From NCBI GenBank assembly GCA_037903475.1, contig JBAJFG010000445.1, positions 620,001 through 684,000 on the forward strand: 64,000 nt of DNA, written 5' to 3'. The notes beneath the pieces were generated by a model, which saw only the letters and a list, made by a program, of their open reading frames with translations, had not been told where the DNA came from and ran no database searches. Shown piece by piece: positions 10,740 to 20,827 of the stretch (within the stretch, counting starts at the first letter, position 1; every line of letters starts with the position of its first letter). The DNA comes from Ancylostoma caninum (lineage: Eukaryota > Nematoda > Chromadorea > Rhabditida > Ancylostomatidae). The translations under genes were made by a program, and so were the position numbers.

Positions 10740-11420
10740 TTTGCAAAATTTTGAAAGGCGATTTTGGCATGCTCCAGATCAACAATCTGTTGCTGTCGCA
10801 GGATTGTATCTGGAGCCCGGAAAAAATAATATACAGTAGGATAATGGTCCGCGGAATAGGGGCATTGAGTGAGATGCTCGATGCTTTACGGCATCAGTTT
10901 TTGCGGCGTGAGTTTTCGGATGTGTGGCTTGACGCCATCCTGGAGCGCGGGACAATTATTTTCGCAACAACCTAATAGAAGTGACGTGGTTCCGAAGAGC
11001 CTCGCTCATCAATATGCCAACTCCGTTTCGGTCCGTTGTTTTATGATACATGAGCTTCTATCCGTCACCGATCACTATCATTTAGATCCTTTCCAGAAAG
11101 TTTCTTGTATGCAACAGACGCCCTCACATGGACTGCTCGGACTGCTTGTAAGTTCACGGCTCCTAGCCGTGAGTGTGCTGACTCCTAGCGTAGCAAGCCC
11201 CATTGGTATACGTGGATGCTGTTGTTCGTGCTGGTAGGCTAACGTCTTTAGCCGGCTTCGTCCCTCAGCCGTCGGCCCTCGCATACAGTCATCCCTGCCC
11301 AGGCGGGGGCAGCGTGCGTCGCTTACTGGGAACGCCCTAGCATCCGTCGAGCAAGTAGGTCTTAGTACATAAGTATTAACACGACGGGGATGTTTCCATC
11401 GACCGGCTTGCCGTGACAGC
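10740..11420 (+). repeat. Repeat-derived sequence upstream of RTE fragments
   Basis: About 150 bases from 10745 are similar to 24060-24220 (shared CTCCAGAT, GGAATGGTCC and CAGTTTTT blocks), so this is dispersed repeat DNA. 11130-11420 is GC-richer and contains a GTTCACGGCTCCTAGCCGTGAG hairpin-like string. Its position just before retrotransposon coding remains suggests 5' element sequence. I see no independent gene. Confidence 0.4.
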
Positions 11421-11424
11421 CTGG

Positions 11425-12770
11425 CGTTGGAATCGAGCCGTCCGCGTTCAGCTTACCTCGTCATGATGACGAGGAGTTTGCAGTGGCACCTCGTGGCGGA
11501 GCGGACGTCACCACCAATTGCACTTACTGACTATAAACTGATAACATTGGCGAAGTCGAAGAACCCAGCTCTGGACGAACTCTACAACAAGTTGGACGTC
11601 TCACAAGCGAAAAATTTCTTCTTTTCTGGAAGCCTGCCACAGGAGTTCACTCTATGTGAATGGCGTCAGAAGTGTTAAGAGCTGTGATGGAGTAGTACTG
11701 AAGAACCTATAGTAGTCAAAAAAAAAACAAAAAGTTCACAGTTCTGAGAGAGTTCTGTTTTGGGATTTGCGGCGGTGTCAGGCCTCATTATCGCTAACAC
11801 ACAGTTCCAAAAGTGGAAATCACATCTGGTCACCTTCACGAGCAGCGACGATGTGATCGTAAAATCTTAGGGGATACAAAGGTTATTCCCTCGGACCGCG
11901 TCGCTGCACAACCCCATCTGCTCGTCATGGACCTGAAAATCTGCCGTTCGAAAAACACCAGGCTAAGAACAGACACGCAGCGCATCAAATGGTGGAAGCT
12001 GAAGGAACAGGAAGGAAACTTCCTTCCTAGTCTGCTATATTGCCTTACTCCCTCAGCTGAGCGCAATGTCGAAGACCAATGGAATACCACTATGAATGCT
12101 ATGACGACCTCAGTTGTTGACGTCTAGCGAAGAACAACCACATTCAAGACGACCGCGGCAACGACGCGGACTTGCCAACGCCGTGTGGGTGAAGTGGAGA
12201 ATGACATCTGGCATATTGTGTGACAAGAAAACCACAATCCGACTTAAGTCCAAACTATACCGGACGGTGGTGAGGCCAGTCGCGCTTTATGGAATGGAGT
12301 GCTGCGCACCCGCCAAGGTCACCAAGCAAGTCATACACGCAATGGAGATGCGAATGCTAAGATGGTCAATGGGTGTGACGTTAAGAGATAGAGTCAAATG
12401 AGGTGATTCGCTCGACTTTTGGAGTCCCACCGATAGCTGATAAAATGAGAGAAGCCCAATGTGGAAGTTATTGGGCTGCTCGCCTTCACCCAAGTTTTGG
12501 ATGGCCACGCGGATATTGCTGTGCTCTATTGAATAGTTCCACGCTCTTGATGGTGGATGCCTTCGCGCTATTGACGCAGAGAACTGTGGTAGAGAATCTC
12601 GGACGTATTGCGGAGCGGATGATAACTTGATGAAGCGCCCACTCTTGCGCTGTGGAGTGTGGCGTACTGACGATACAAGCGGAAGAGGTCGTACGGTCGA
12701 AGCCGCTGCGATGCGGCTACAGGTGCTTACATAGGCGTCGTGGCAAGGAGGCATTCACAGTATTCTAAAC
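11425..12770 (+). mobile_element. RTE-like non-LTR retrotransposon remnant (3' reverse-transcriptase part)
   Basis: Frame-broken pieces read like the C-terminal region of RTE-type polyproteins: SGILCDKKTTIRLKSKLYR, TVVRPVALYGMECCAP and MLRWSMGVTLRDRVK at about 12190-12400, then FGVPPIADKMREAQ just after. This is the region following the reverse-transcriptase core in such elements. Upstream, 11427-11680 holds an open frame ending LPQEFTLCEWRQKC. Stops, frameshifts and missing catalytic segments mean the element cannot move. Confidence 0.7.
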
Positions 12771-12884
12771 ATATCAAGATAAATCTCAGACGAATTCGCA
12801 TTGTTTATAGATAATTGGATGAGATAGAAAAATGTTTTCTCACCATGTTAAAGCTATTGATTACATATTGTAGCGGAGCTATAC

Positions 12885-13440
12885 CCAATTGCGTTCGTTC
12901 GGACACGTGCAGCGCAGAGAATATGTGTCTTTAGCCAAAACTGTACTCACGAATGTCTACCGTATTGTTGTGAGACCGGTGTTGTTCTACGGGAGTGAAT
13001 GTTGGCCAAGATCGAAAGCACATGAGGACGTGCTGAACACTGCAGAGATTTGTATGCTCAGATGGGCCTGCGGCTTCACACGCCGTGATTAAGTGATGAC
13101 ATGAGAACGATGATGCAAACTGCCTCTATTCAGCTGAAACTACATGAACGAAGATTACGGTGGTATTGTCCTGTAATGAGGAGGCAATCGTTTCGCTTCA
13201 CAAGTCTTAGAGTTGGAAGTTACCGGAAAGCGTCCTGGGGGCATATCGAAAAAGCGGTGGAAAGATATACATATACGTATACGTGTATACACGGACTTGA
13301 AGGAAGTTGGAGCTACAGCGGATGATACGGAAGATTGAGCACTATGGTGGCGTAGAAACAAACCAGCGGTACTCACGATTGCGCAGGCCCGACGCCGAGA
13401 AGAAGAAGTAGTAGTATGGTTAAGTGAACAGTCGAAGTGA
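12885..13440 (+). mobile_element. Second RTE-like 3' remnant
   Basis: FGHVQRREYV, then VYRIVVRPVLFYGSECWP and ICMLRWACGFTRRD match the same C-terminal region as the preceding fragment but are clearly diverged from it. LHERRLRWYCPVMRR follows in frame. The end (about 13390-13420) is a short GAAGAAG-like run, consistent with the simple-repeat 3' ends of RTE elements. Confidence 0.65.
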
Positions 13441-14857
13441 AATCTTTCGAGGAAGAGAGCACCTCTCATCGGTGAGTTGTGAGGTCATAATTTTCGAGTT
13501 TGTTAGTGGTCACGACATCGGTTAGAGTTGCTGATAATCCCGCAGGTAAATAATGGTTTTGAATACGCTGAATCGCGTAATACGATGGCTTTTCTTCTAC
13601 AAAATGAAGCCACTTTTTTTGGCTTCAGAATCCCGGACAACGGTGCAGATAACAGATTGGCCAAAACCTACGAATTGGCTAAAAGGATGCGGATAGTCCG
13701 CTCACAAACACACACACACCAACACCCACACACATAAGCTAAGTCGCTTATTACAAGTCATGATAATAGCTCTTTTTCATGAGAAATATTTCCTCAAAAC
13801 TTTACGGGTTTGTTCGAGAATCTTCAACGAAATAAATTGATAAGTGAGCTGGAGTTGGCACTGGCAAATCTGCATGGATTACTAAGAACCAGGCAAATGC
13901 CACACTCCATTTTTCCTAGGGCCGGCATTTCGGTATGAGGATGCAGGGCGATTTAGTAATTTGGCCATTGTAAACGAAAACGTAGCGAGTGATATGTATC
14001 AGCAAGCACAACTGTTGCAGACGCCATCGACTGTTGCAGACACTATCGACTTAATACGAAACATTCCGCCCAACAGGTGATATTACTAACAGCAACAGTA
14101 TGAATGTCCGCGCTTGCATAAAATCTATAGTGGACAACGTTGGTGATGTTGTATTGATCTTGCACCACAATAGGATAGCTTTTTACCATGTTGCCGACAG
14201 AGGTGGTCTAAAGAACAAAAATGATGGAGTGATCCGAATCCCACAGGCGTTCCGGTGATCTCTTAAAAATAAGTGAGGGTGCCAGAAAAACAACATTGGA
14301 ATGCCAATTTTCATAGGCGGACCTTTTGCAGATTTTGTTCTTCACAATGCTGGTCGCAATATTGGATCAGAATATAGTTAATAAAATTTGACAAAGTGAC
14401 AAGCTCCGTTGTGTAAGCTCTACTTCATTTCATGTCAACTGGTCAACCTCTGCGACTGTTGCAGACTTTTTCAGGAGAGAATCAAAAAGGACCTATCATC
14501 GGGATCTATTGCAGGATCAGGATCTACTGCTGTATCAATCGACGAAATGAATCCACCTCAATAAGCATATTTTATGTGTTTGAAATCATAATCACATCAT
14601 GAGAACGGGTAGCACCGTTACTAGGAGGTTAGCTTGGATGAACGATAGCTGTAGTTAGGATTGCGCGCGAGAGCTAAATAGGCGCAGTAGTCTTCTCAAT
14701 CCCTGTCATGTAGCGAAGCTTGTCAGGCAGTATAGCTATGTGAATTCATGAAAATGTTTGGCGTTAAGATCATCACATGACATGACCAGGCTGCATCCTG
14801 GCCTCTTTCGGGTGTCTTTTTCCTTTCTTCTCTTGAAGGCATAAACGGATTCTTTTA
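13441..14857. other. Non-coding stretch with a short CA microsatellite
   Basis: No gene is supported. A CACACACACAC-type run sits at about 13709-13736. Between 13970 and 14520 there are repeated short strings (CTGTTGCAGAC, GTTGCAGACTTTT), which suggests old repeats. Confidence 0.35.
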
Positions 14858-15710
14858 AGCTAACAAGGGAAGTGCAAGAGGCCATATTCGAAAATCGGGA
14901 TGAAACCTATCTGGCTTGAATCTTTGTTGGAGAGGGTGTTACAGTATATATTTCATTATTGCCCTCGATTCCAAAAAACAAAAATCCCACCACAGTACCA
15001 TATGCGCTGCAGCACTCGTCCCTCAGCGACGATGTGGCCGAGTGGGGAGGATGCGGACTGATAGGCAGGAGGTCGAGGGTTTGGATCCCGTCATTGACAC
15101 TCGTTTTGCATTTTTGTTTTTTATTCCTCCTATGTTATTGAAATCAATTTTGGAGGGCTAGAAGACAACACTTGTCTTTACTGACGTACTAGCTATAGAA
15201 TAACTACTATGCTATGAACGTAGTTTAGTGATCGTACAGCTTTCCCTCGAGTCGCTAGAAAATTGTAAAATTTTCATTCAAAACAAAAAAAGGATGGTCA
15301 ATGAGAAAGCATTTACTGGCACTATATAGCTAATCGAGGGAGAAAAGCAGGTTTTATATAACGTAGTTATTCCGTGCCTAGTGCGTCAGTAAGGATAAGT
15401 ATTATCTTCTAACCTTTTAAATTTGATTTCAACAACACAGGGGGAATAAAAAAATGAGAGAGCAAAACAGGTAGGTGCGCATGACGGGGTTCAAACTCTC
15501 GAGCTGACAGTGCAGCATCCTCCCCACTCGGCCACATCGTCGCTGACGGACGAGTGCTGCAGCGCATATGGTACTGTGGTGGGATTTTTGTTTTTTGTAG
15601 CCGAGGGCAGTAACAAAATATATACTGTAACACCCTCTCCAACAAAGATTCAAGCCAGATAGGTTTCATTCCGATTTGCGAGTCTGGCCTGTTGCACTTC
15701 CCTTGTAAGC
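14858..15710. mobile_element. SINE-like foldback with tRNA-type promoter boxes in each arm
   Basis: Arms of about 350 bases (14858-15205 and about 15357-15710) are inverted copies around a loop of about 150 bases. Each arm contains TGGCCGAGTGG, a perfect A-box match of the Leu/Ser tRNA type. Some 45 bases on is a degenerate B box: GGTTTGGATCC in the left arm and AGTTTGAACCC in the right. The tRNA fold itself is not maintained. This fits two tRNA-related SINE copies in head-to-head inverted arrangement, or a single foldback built from one. Confidence 0.65.
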
Positions 15711-16380
15711 ATTTATATTATTAGTGCTCGGTGTATAGGAGAACTTCACTAGGGGTGTTCTCACCCGTCCAAATCAAAAACAAATTAAAATCAAAATCAA
15801 AAATCGACTGAGCTCAGTAAAATCAATGGGTAAATACATTGATATTTCCGCGCAATATACTTGTCATATTTGTGTCCAGCGTGTTTGTGTTCTCATTCAA
15901 TAACCCAAATTGACGTGTTATCACAAACCTCTAAAGATGGCGAAATCTCGATGATCTGATCAATAGTCGAATAGAAAGCCATCTGTTTTGTGCATAAGGT
16001 GGCTTCACATCTCCGCCTGTCCGACGGGGCCCGCTTGAAAATTTCGTCCTGATCAATTTACCCGCTGTGCTTCCCATTTTGAACGTAAATTCACACGTAC
16101 TTTCTTCATAATACAGAAAGGTTAGGGAAATAAGACGAACTAGGTGAGGATGATTTTTCTTGCGGAAGCGGCACATTCATTTTGTGCGGAGTAACACGCA
16201 ACAATACTGGAAAATAAACATTAAGTATGCGGTTAAACGAAGGTCCTCTCCATCTCCTAAGAAGGGTCGTCTAATATAGGAAATGTGCTTTGCCAAGTGT
16301 TGGAGCCTTTGCACGTACGCCTTCAAACGGAGACTGACACAAGCTGTCAATAACATTAATTCGTTACCACCCTTTAGCTG
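15711..16380. other. No recognised gene
   Basis: An AAATCAAAATCAAAAATC string at about 15775-15805 is the only local structure. Open frames on the minus strand at 15931-16176 and 16177-16623 lack splice support and run through the adjacent hairpin element, so I do not call them genes. Confidence 0.3.
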
Positions 16381-16385
16381 GTACA

Positions 16386-16558
16386 GTCCTTGTCGAAAAG
16401 ATAGACGGATTCCGTGACTGCGGAAACGCGGCGAGACCTGAACGATGGATGCGGAGAGTGCATGCTTCAAGTGAGAGGGTCCACTAGGTCCCACCGCGAT
16501 TCTGCGACCGCGGCGATATGAAACCGCACGCGCAGTCCGTCTATCTTTTCGACAAGGA
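16386..16558. repeat. Foldback element with 23-base terminal inverted repeats
   Basis: TCCTTGTCGAAAAGATAGAC and three further bases at about 16387 are exactly inverted at about 16532-16556. The inside is GC-rich with CGCGGCG motifs. It is probably a MITE. Confidence 0.65.
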
Positions 16559-16779
16559 ATGTACATAGGTGTTATATTCTCATCACTGTAATCTTTAGTT
16601 CTTAAACTTTCTCTGGTTTCCATTTCTTATTCTATTTCAATTATGTCATTGTTTATAGTGTTGAATTTCCCTTCATGTATTTTATTGAAATGATGGATTT
16701 GTCGATGAGAGTGTTGTGACGTTTGAAGGCGATTTTATCAGCTTAAATTGTGAATTGGGCAAGTGAGAAAAACATTGCA

Positions 16780-16910
16780 CATATCCACGGTGGATCCACA
16801 CATGCCCGCAGTGGGCTCGCATATCCCCATGGTGGAATCTCACATGTCCTCAGTGGACCCACGCATAACCATGATGGACCCGCACATACTCTGGTGGCCA
16901 ACTACTCCCC
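16780..16910. repeat. Minisatellite, 21-base unit
   Basis: About six degenerate units of CACATATCC.C.GTGGA(T/C)CC type follow each other. The 21-base period keeps one frame open, which explains a spurious 64-codon reading frame across it. Confidence 0.65.
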
Positions 16911-16999
16911 ATGACAGATTTACCGCTTATCCACCACTGACAGAAACTTCAGAATAGAACATGTTGCTTGTATCAAACACATTAACTGTGATGTATTAA

Positions 17000-17720
17000 T
17001 AAATGGATTATGTTACGTTACTGGAAAGACGCCTGTTATGCATCAAAAGCAGTGTCTCACTTCGGAATCGTCCTCCACAGACTTTCACATCAGAAGAATG
17101 CCCAGGAGCTGTTGATCACAATGGTATATGCATATGATACCAGGCAAAACTGCAGAACAAAGCCGTTTTTTCCTAACCAATTCTTGAAGAGCCTATGGGT
17201 GGGGGGGGGGGAGGGTGGGGACAAAATGCTTTCTGTATGGATGATTCCCGGAAGCGCACCTTCTAACAAATTCCATACTCCTCGTGAGAGTTTCTTATCC
17301 ACTCCCTAACAAGATAGAAACGGCGTTCCATGCGTAACAAACAGGCGAGTGTACTTGATGCGGTAACCCTGTAATCCCGTCTTGTCTCTGCCTACAAGAT
17401 CAGCAGAACTATTTTGCTCGAATAGGGGTATTTCAGCTGTTGTACGCGGAATCACGTATAACATCGGGATCAGGAACTTTTGGAGATTCATTTTTTATGA
17501 AAATCGCAAAAACGGGATGCTTTTAATGCATTAATTCGTTACCTTTATAACGCACAGCTCTGCTGCTCACCACCGTCGTATCGAACACATTGTTCTATCT
17601 CAGATTGGCATTTTCAGGCTCTGAGGAAGGAAAAGTTCCAAATACGTCGACTAAAGAACAAAGCTACATTACGAAAGGTTGCTCTCATTTTCTTGTATCT
17701 ACGCACAAACACATTTATGC
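17000..17720. other. No recognised gene
   Basis: A G-run (17202-17219) and scattered short frames only. The second duplication unit starts to match the first at about 17720. Confidence 0.3.
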
Positions 17721-18719
17721 TTTTTTGATGGGAGATGTGAAGAATGGTAGAACTTTTCCATTAATTTTGAATATGGTATCCATAGTCTCATCTAGTGAAC
17801 ATCCAAACCCATTTTGATGCTACCACGCAATCTATCTGGGGGTTGGCAAACACTTCATACCTCCAAAAGTCCATTGAATGCTACAAATTTGCTCAATACC
17901 TCAGGATCTTCTAAATTCTTGAGGTCGTTTTCGTTTGTTGCTCCCACTTCCGTTCAGGGAAAGTCAAAAAATCTAGTTTGCTGCGCGATTAACAAGATGT
18001 AGAGATATGTGTGCATGTTATGTGGGACAGTCACGTACAGCTGCAGATACACCTCTCAATTAAGTTTCCGTGGGCGCTTCCGCTGCTGCTTCCAGATTTC
18101 TTTTTTCAACAAAACTTCACGCTTTCTAATCAGTCAGAGATTTGACTCCCTAGAAGCCTTGCTCAGTAACTCTTTGAAGTGTTGGTCACATATCACCCAG
18201 TTCTTTCTTTGCTCTCCTTGAAATTTCATTTGTTTATAACTTTGTGGAAAAATTGAATCCATTATCTTCACTCTTCATTCTCTTTAATCAGGTTTTCATC
18301 CATGTATACAACGTCATTAACTTTTCACCACGCTCTATCTGATTTGAATTTTAAGCAGTTTGCATCGAATTAGCTGTAGAAACTGTATGGTTTATGGCGT
18401 TAATTGAGCCAACGTCATTCAACCTGCGCAGGTTATTGTATCGTGGAACGGTGAGTAACCAGTTCTGTTCCTTAGGCCTTGCAGCTTTGGAATTCAAAAA
18501 AGCCTCTGAAATCCAAGAAAAAAAACTAAAAATTCTTGGAGTTCGCAGTCTTCGTCCTTTTCCTGTGTATATGGTTCATAATCGGTTCATAATATGGTAA
18601 GTGTAGCGCTTTGGAACGTGCCGATGCAAACACAGGAAAAAAAAACCAGTTTGTTTAAAATTGCAATCAACTAATGAAATATAATAATTTCATTATTGCT
18701 GAAATAATCAGGAGGTAGA

Positions 18720-18900
18720 TCGTGGACGGCGGGCAGATTGATCGAGGTAGGTGGCAACGGGCACTTTTTCAGATGGGATGGCTAAGGTTGGAGGTCGGCT
18801 GGCATCAGGGGCTCGGCGTCAGACGGCCGCAGCGAGCTCGAGCCTTCGAAGCTTCTATTCGATGACCCCTCGCTTCGCAGCGCCCAAATAACGTCTTCTG
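18720..18900. other. GC-rich patch
   Basis: A CpG-rich block containing GGCGTCAGACGGCCGCAGCG and TTCGAAGCTTC, unlike its AT-rich surroundings. It has no coding signal and may be a repeat insertion. Confidence 0.3.
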
Positions 18901-19091
18901 CAAGAAGAAACAAAGTGACTCATGCCTATTAATAATATTAGATATTAGAGAAAGGAAAAACGTGGGAAATAGCGCAGTATCCGGAGAGGCAGACGAGAGA
19001 TGCAGATCATGAGCAGAAATACAATTATATTCTTTTTTAGATACAGACTATGCATGAGTTTCGCTCTGAAAAAAAAAACAGCTTTCAAGTA

Positions 19092-19557
19092 CAGTACCCA
19101 CACTAAGTTTGTTAAAAATGAACATCTAGAACGCGGATTTGCGTTATTTTCGTTCTAGGGTTATAGCTCATCGTAACAAAGCGATTCACAGGACAAACCA
19201 GGGGTCAAAAACGGCAATGAAGTAGGCTACCATATTTCGTGAAATCAGCCCTAAATTCTGATTTTCAACAACGAAATTCGCAAGTTTTTAATTCTGCCGC
19301 GACCTTGCAGCGCATCGCGCGCGACGTACTTTCAGGCGCGGCATGATCCGAGCACTATAAATGACTTCGGAATTTCAGTGTTCAAAATCGAAATTTAGAG
19401 CTGGTTTCATGAAATACGCTAGCCCACTCCACTGCTGCTTCTGACCCCTGGTTTGGTCTGAGAATCGCTCTTCTACGATGAATTATAGCCTTGGAACCAA
19501 AAGAACGCAAATCCGCGTTCTGAATGTTCATTTTTAACAAACTTAGTGCGGGTATTG
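19092..19557. mobile_element. TA-flanked foldback element
   Basis: Terminal inverted repeats of about 180 bases start CAGTACCCACACTAAGTTTG on the left and CAATACCCGCACTAAG on the right strand inverse. TA flanks both sides (19090-19091 and 19558-19559). The loop is about 100 bases. It is a non-autonomous Tc1/mariner-type element in the 5' flank of the second duplication unit. Confidence 0.75.
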
Positions 19558-19807
19558 TAAGAAAAAAGACCTGCTTAACTATTATGCAATAGCGTCGGGA
19601 TGGTCTCTTCGAAGTTTCTTTGATGGGACCAGGAAAGAGGACAGGAGGAGACTGAACGAGCAAACATGTGAAATGTACATGTATGTAAGCCTAGCCTGTA
19701 CATAGGCCTTATTAGGCTTGCTATAGCCTTTTCCTATCCAATGAAAATTCCAGAAGCCCCTTGAATAGTTATTCGTTGTGTTCACTTCCACAAGTGGTAG
19801 CATATTA

Positions 19808-20727
19808 TTAGGTCGTCAAGTATGAAATGTCTGATGTTATAAGCGGTCAGTTTGACAGTCTCTACCTTCGAAGATTTACTAGATCTCTTCTAATCTTTAT
19901 TTTCGTTATGAAGATAGATCCTCTTCCTTTTAAAATCACTTCCTGGGTTTCTGATCAGTTTCCGAACTTTTGTTTGAAAGCATTTATTCTAGAACTACTC
20001 AAAGACGGAAAATAGTGTCGTTTTGGAACATAGGTTCCATTTTCCAGCCATTAGAGCTGAAAAAGCTGGGAACATCAGAGTAGTGTTAAGGGACATTTGG
20101 CTAGTAAATGCACTGAACAGCGTTTGCTTGGGAAGTTCCGCTCAGGTGACATGAATCCCCAAAGTGAGCCTTATGATGAATCTGGATATCGATGAGCTGG
20201 AAGCCGTAGCCGAAGCGGATAGGAGTCAAACTATGTCAGCGTAAGCAGCAAGGTGTGACCTTCATAATACATTAATATTTAGGTACTCAAGGCAATAAGA
20301 CCATTAAGAGTGATTCGGTAAACGAATTTTTCTCAGTTTGACCCTCAAAAATGGGTGCCAATTTTTGACCATTTTTCACAAATCCATGCTGCTTAAGCCA
20401 GAGGAGCAGGGGTGAGGACCCACCTGCCACTCACTGTACTGGGCAAACCTTGCTCTATTTGACCACAACTCCTTTCAGGGATTGGCTCACTTCTAGCTGG
20501 AGAGAATGTTTAATTTTCAACATCATATTGGAAACGCTCTTCCCCACTTGATCGCCCATAGCTTTCCATGCTTCTAAGCTGCTGGCCCAATCAAGCCATA
20601 TTTAAGATGCCAAGGCTGTGTGGATAGTACTGGAGCATACTCGGATATCTTATGCTGCATCTTGCTTTAGAAACAAATCTCGAAATCTTCTCATCCAAAG
20701 TCAGACATTTCATACTTGAAGACCTAA
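19808..20727 (+). mobile_element. Degenerate mariner, TTAGGTC class
   Basis: TTAGGTC(G/T)TCAAGTATGAAA at 19808 is inverted at 20727, giving terminal repeats of about 27 bases around 920 bases. TA precedes the left end, and the right flank has decayed. On the plus strand near 20100-20240, broken frames read LGKFRSGDM and DIDELEAVAEADRSQT, matching the RF.SGD and DELEAL.EED.SQT lines of mariner transposases. It splits the 5' flank of methyltransferase copy 2: 19.72-19.80 kb and 20.73-20.83 kb together resemble 4.62-4.71 kb. Confidence 0.75.
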
Positions 20728-20815
20728 TCACTTTTGAAAAATGTATGTGTTCAACTGAGTAGACAATTTATTAAATAAATAAACAAAGAAGTGAACGGAT
20801 TAAGAATTGAAAACA

Positions 20816-20827
20816 GGATATTTTCAG
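20816..20827 (+). promoter_or_regulatory. Probable trans-splice acceptor of methyltransferase copy 2
   Basis: GGATATTTTCAG lies directly before ATG with no 5' untranslated base between. The same string precedes copy 1 (4698-4709). A perfect 3' splice site against the start codon is the usual mark of spliced-leader addition in nematodes. No TATA or other promoter element is evident. Confidence 0.6.

Noticed and set aside
15005..15090. Possible tRNA-Leu/Ser gene
   Set aside because: The A box is perfect but the B box is altered and no cloverleaf or anticodon stem can be drawn. The same sequence is inverted at about 15480-15550, so it is SINE-like.
16177..16623. 148-codon minus-strand open frame
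   Set aside because: It crosses the foldback at 16386-16558. Its arginine-rich parts are translations of the CpG-rich hairpin.
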